NCBI GenBank assembly: GCA_018400255.1
Contig: JAGYMO010000225.1
Span: 1-9,381, forward strand
Length of the DNA stretch: 9,381 nt
Source: Deltaproteobacteria bacterium
GTDB taxonomy: Bacteria > Desulfobacterota > DSM-4660 > Desulfatiglandales > B25-G16
Direction: 5' to 3'
Every line of letters begins with the position of its first letter. Positions within the stretch are counted from its first letter, which is position 1. Positions 7,534-9,381 of the stretch are shown in pieces. The notes under the pieces are model-generated. The model saw nothing but the letters and a program-made list of their open reading frames with translations. It was not told the origin of the DNA and did no database searches. A program made the translations under genes and the position numbers.

Positions 7534-7637
7534 GCCTTAAATACTATAATTACAATTACTTCATTACATTTTTACCATTGTTCGGATCCTAGAATATACT
7601 TCAAAGAAGGTATTTTATCTTAAAGGAAACAGGCAAA

Positions 7638-8300
7638 ATCGAATACAGCGAATTACTAAAAAATGGCGCCCATGAATTTGGGGTTGAACTTTCAGATCAA
7701 CAGATGTTGCTCTGCTCGATCTTTATCGAGGAACTTTGGTCATGGAATAGGGTTGTAAACCTTTCTGGTATCACCGAAAAAAAAGAAATGGTGATAAAGC
7801 TCCTGCTCGAATCCTTGGTTGCCCTGCCTTATCTTCCTGCAAGAGGGACGCTTCTTGACATTGGCTCAGGCGCTGGTGTACCCGGCTTAATCATTAAGAT
7901 AGCAAGGCCGGAATTTCAGGTTCACCTCCTTGAATCAAGGGCCAAAAAAGTCAGTTTTTTAAAGAATACTATTAGAGCGCTCAATCTCAAGGGCGTTGAC
8001 GCATACCATGGCCGTGCAGAAAAATATAATGAGCTGCCAGGCTTATTACCCTCTTACAATATCGTAGCTGTCCGTGCCCTTGCATCCATAAAAAAAACGA
8101 TTACAATCTGCTCTCCGTATCTCGCACCAGGCAGCCTTTTGGTCACATTTAAGGGCCCAATAATTGAAAAAGAAATCGAAGAGTCAAGAGATTTAATGAC
8201 GAAATTGCTACTTTCCGAAAAATACAAGGTCAGGTATAAACTTCCAACGAATAATAGTATAAGATACCTTCTTATACTTAAAAAAGATATTATATCATAA
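7638..8300 (+). CDS. rsmG: 16S rRNA (guanine-527-N7)-methyltransferase RsmG, apparent non-canonical start
   Basis: S-adenosylmethionine-dependent enzyme making m7G527 in 16S rRNA (formerly GidB). Counting from ATC 7638 (220 residues): N-terminal family helices SELLKNGAHEFGVELSDQQ, then WSWNRVVNLSGITEKKE (34-50); SAM loop LDIGSGAGVPG (73-83); LLESRAKKVSFL (97-108); RAEKY (126-130); VRALAS (145-150); FKGP (171-174). The first in-frame ATG, 7704, would remove the conserved first helix and has no ribosome site. Back to the in-frame TAG at 7590 there is no ATG, GTG, TTG or CTG. ATC 7638 (AAAGGA at 7622-7627, spacing 10) gives the family length, with Trp-Asn at 36-37 against 34-35 in E. coli. ATC 7617 (AGAAGG, spacing 6) is the other choice. 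The yjbQ-like gene follows after 12 bases. Confidence 0.9.
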   Translation: MEYSELLKNGAHEFGVELSDQQMLLCSIFIEELWSWNRVVNLSGITEKKEMVIKLLLESLVALPYLPARGTLLDIGSGAGVPGLIIKIARPEFQVHLLESRAKKVSFLKNTIRALNLKGVDAYHGRAEKYNELPGLLPSYNIVAVRALASIKKTITICSPYLAPGSLLVTFKGPIIEKEIEESRDLMTKLLLSEKYKVRYKLPTNNSIRYLLILKKDIIS

Positions 8301-8305
8301 GGAGA
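8300..8305 (+). promoter_or_regulatory. Ribosome binding site of the yjbQ-family gene overlapping the rsmG stop
   Basis: AAGGAG begins in the last base of the rsmG TAA (8298-8300) and lies 7 bases before ATG 8313. Such an arrangement ties translation of the second gene to termination of the first and supports a two-gene operon. Confidence 0.8.
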
Positions 8306-8312
8306 TGAGATT

Positions 8313-8732
8313 ATGGCTACAGTTGTTACAAGGGAATTTGAGGTAGAAACGTCGGGATTCAATGATATCCATAACATAAGCCCCATTGTATCAGAATTTG
8401 TTCATGAGCTAACATTTTCAGAAGGTTCAGTTACTCTATTTGTACCGGGCTCAACGGCTGGTATTACTACCATAGAGTTTGAAAGCGGTGTAATTGAAGA
8501 TCTAAAAAATGCATTTGAAAGACTTATCCCCCAGACCATAGAATACAAGCATAATTTAAGATGGGGAGATGGAAATGGCTTTTCTCATGTTAGATCCGCC
8601 ATCTGTAAAACCTCACTAACCGTTCCATTTATTGATGGTAAAATCCTTACAGGGACATGGCAACAAATAGTACTAATAGATTTTGACAACAGAGGAAGGC
8701 AAAGAAGGTTGGTTTTTCAAGCGATGGGATAG
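8313..8732 (+). CDS. YjbQ / UPF0047 family protein
   Basis: This 139-residue single-domain cytoplasmic protein covers the full family length. It shows FVPGSTAGITTIEFE (43-57), the central DGNGFSHVRSA (86-96), PFIDGKILTGTWQQIVL (105-121) and the tail DFDNRGRQRRLVFQ (123-136). The family is often labelled secondary thiamine-phosphate synthase because E. coli YjbQ has weak activity of that kind; the true role is not settled. Two positions differ from many relatives: Gly46 in VPGSTAG where E. coli-type members have His (HTSA), and Phe90 where DGNGHSH is common. It has an excellent ribosome site and lies just downstream of rsmG. It ends 10 bases from the convergent end of infA. Confidence 0.93.
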   Translation: MATVVTREFEVETSGFNDIHNISPIVSEFVHELTFSEGSVTLFVPGSTAGITTIEFESGVIEDLKNAFERLIPQTIEYKHNLRWGDGNGFSHVRSAICKTSLTVPFIDGKILTGTWQQIVLIDFDNRGRQRRLVFQAMG

Positions 8733-8742
8733 TTAAAAAACG

Positions 8743-8961
8743 TTACTTTAGCCTATACGTTATAAGTCCGTGGGCCGTATCATAGGGAGAAACACTAATC
8801 TGGACCCTATCTCCAATGATTACCTTTATCTTGTTCTTCTTCATTCTTCCAGAGAGTACACCTTTTATTTTCAGTCCCTCATCACAAGCAATTTCCATTG
8901 TGCCTCCGCCTAGCATCTTTGTCACCACTCCTTCTAAACGTATCAAATCGTCTCTACTCAA
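8743..8961 (-). CDS. infA: Translation initiation factor IF-1, variant form, TTG start
   Basis: IF-1 binds the ribosomal A site during initiation. It has 72 residues, exactly the family length, as one S1-type OB-fold. The start codon is TTG (CAA at 8959-8961 on the plus strand). It is fixed by alignment of SRDDLIRLEG with the AKEDNIEMQG start of E. coli IF-1 and by AAAGGA at 8971-8976, spacing 9. Conserved parts are LSGRMKKNKIKVIIGDRV (36-53) and VSPYDTAHGLITYR (57-70). The middle, MLGGGTMEIACDEG (16-29), departs from the usual LPN(A/T)MFRVELENG and resembles the second-type IF-1 recalled from deltaproteobacteria. It stands alone, not in a ribosomal protein operon. Confidence 0.93.
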   Translation of the reverse strand: MSRDDLIRLEGVVTKMLGGGTMEIACDEGLKIKGVLSGRMKKNKIKVIIGDRVQISVSPYDTAHGLITYRLK

Positions 8962-9014
8962 TTAAATGTATCCTTTCTTCAATTGCATACTTTTTGTAAT
9001 GTTTTAATTTATTT

Positions 9015-9041
9015 CTTATCACAATAAATGTTCTATGTCAA
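9015..9041 (-). promoter_or_regulatory. Candidate promoter of infA
   Basis: Read leftward, a perfect TTGACA (9036-9041) is followed after 15 bases by GATAAG (9015-9020), preceded by TGT, an extended -10 element. The spacer is short, which the TGn element could offset. The resulting leader to the TTG start would be roughly 45-50 bases. Confidence 0.4.
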
Positions 9042-9120
9042 TATGGCCATACTCTTTGGATAAATTCTTTTAAAATGGATGGAATGCTTAACTGAAAAAC
9101 ACATAACTCAATAAAGATAG

Positions 9121-9190
9121 AAAAAAGGTGCTTTTCCTTTAATCAAGAATCTTTTCAAAAACCTAAAAAAAGGAGAAACACCTATTTTTT
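9121..9190. terminator. Strong bidirectional terminator-like hairpin
   Basis: AGGTGCTTTTCCTTT (9126-9140) pairs with AAAGGAGAAACACCT (9169-9183) over 15 positions with one C-A mismatch and one T-G wobble, around a 28-base loop. On the plus strand it is followed by ATTTTTT (9184-9190). On the minus strand the stem runs straight into TTTTTT (complement of 9121-9126). It does not serve infA, which starts left of it and reads left. It most likely ends a leftward gene from beyond the right edge or an unseen rightward transcript. Confidence 0.55.
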
Positions 9191-9300
9191 GTTTATATCA
9201 TACATAAAATATCTTTTCAAGAAAATTCCGATTTAATTAAAAATTTTATCTTTCCTTGAAACGTATCTAAAAAAAAGTGCATACTTGCTAAACCAAAAAA

Positions 9301-9317
9301 AATCAATATTATTGATT
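9301..9317. repeat. AT-rich perfect palindrome
   Basis: AATCAATA-T-TATTGATT is a perfect 8-bp inverted repeat with a one-base centre. Two more TTGATT-type copies lie just to the right (near 9327 and 9338). It might be an operator half-site cluster for a gene beyond the window, but in such A+T-rich DNA chance is quite possible. Confidence 0.3.
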
Positions 9318-9381
9318 ATACAAGGTTTGATTATTCATTGATTGTACGGCCATTAATATTCAGGTTTCAGCCATATGAATG

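Larger units (their letters stand above)
7290..7571 (-). pseudogene. Possible decayed C-terminal fragment of a DDE transposase (IS1380-like)
   Basis: Reading leftward, the frame that ends at TAG 7290-7292 is open for 75 codons back to a TAA at 7518-7520, then for 17 more codons. It has no ATG before residue 62 of the 75 (a TTG at 7451 is the earliest usable start) and no ribosome site. The peptide looks protein-like: AVRFKFRALRIVIRI (15-29), GAIFVKI, LYAEWINKTRNIAVTEM. Its first half recalls, from memory only, the C-terminal pattern IRLKLxKIGAxVRxSxRxVxxxL of IS1380-type transposases. The in-frame stop and missing 5' part would make it a relic. Chance openness in A+T-rich DNA is the alternative. 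Confidence 0.3.
7149..7637. other. Long divergent intergenic region between def and rsmG
   Basis: No intact gene is visible on either strand. It must hold the promoters of the def cluster (leftward) and of rsmG (rightward). I see a hairpin GGGTTT/AAACCC at 7204-7209 and 7221-7226 close to def, several weak leftward promoter-like pairs with none decisive, a good rightward TTGACA pair at 7408-7436, a perfect TATAAT at 7545-7550 without a matching -35, and a minus-strand open stretch listed separately as a possible relic. Confidence 0.7.
8962..9381. other. A+T-rich non-coding region right of infA
   Basis: All frames are broken by frequent stops and I see no coding pattern. The stretch holds the infA ribosome site and candidate promoter, the terminator-like hairpin at 9121-9190, a repeated decamer ATCTTTTCAA at 9149-9158 and 9211-9220, and the palindrome at 9301-9317. 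The last 60 bases show no gene start that I can support. Confidence 0.7.

Noticed and set aside
8054..8386. Minus-strand frame of 110 codons across the rsmG-yjbQ junction
   Set aside because: It lies opposite two well-conserved genes and shows no motif or ribosome site.
8962..9381. CRISPR array, tRNA or small gene in the right-hand A+T-rich stretch
   Set aside because: There are no regularly spaced repeats, no cloverleaf pattern, and stops are frequent in every frame.

Overview
The window is ordinary bacterial chromosome of about 40% G+C. It has formyl-methionine translation genes (def, fmt, infA, rsmG), Shine-Dalgarno sites, and gene pairs that overlap or nearly touch. The dockerin-like tail GDVAPL...DGK(I/V)TVGDALVILRKALG on the exported protease and the variant IF-1 recall Desulfobacterota (former Deltaproteobacteria) or neighbouring anaerobic phyla such as Nitrospirota. 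This placement is a recollection of family patterns and was not tested by search. Nothing indicates a phage or plasmid.

Layout. (1) Positions 1-2922, plus strand: the 3' part of a large exported thermolysin-type (M4) metalloprotease. It carries a propeptide remnant, the catalytic domain, a beta-propeller-like region, a choice-of-anchor-D/ASH-like domain and two dockerin-like repeats; its start lies left of the window. (2) 2974-4037, plus: a small cupin and a class II (FucA-type) aldolase. (3) 4050-7148, minus: a compact cluster read def > fmt > thiolase-like protein > DUF35 OB-fold/zinc-ribbon protein. The first two act in N-formylmethionine metabolism. The last two form the usual partner pair of an acyl-CoA thiolase/aldolase complex. 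(4) 7149-7637: a long divergent intergenic region with a candidate promoter for rsmG and, on the minus strand, what may be a relic of a transposase C-terminus. (5) 7638-8732, plus: rsmG, which seems to lack an ATG/GTG/TTG start, followed by a YjbQ-family gene. (6) 8743-8961, minus: infA, coding a variant IF-1 from a TTG codon. (7) 8962-9381: A+T-rich non-coding DNA with a candidate infA promoter, a strong bidirectional terminator-like hairpin and an AT palindrome.

How the genes fit together. Def, Fmt, RsmG and IF-1 are housekeeping translation functions spread over two directions. The thiolase/DUF35 pair appears to share their transcript. The most informative irregularities are the rsmG start, the Tyr in place of the usual thiolase His in the DUF35-linked enzyme, the domain make-up of the protease, and the relic between def and rsmG. 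I found no CRISPR array, tRNA or rRNA, and nothing I can defend as a wholly new system.
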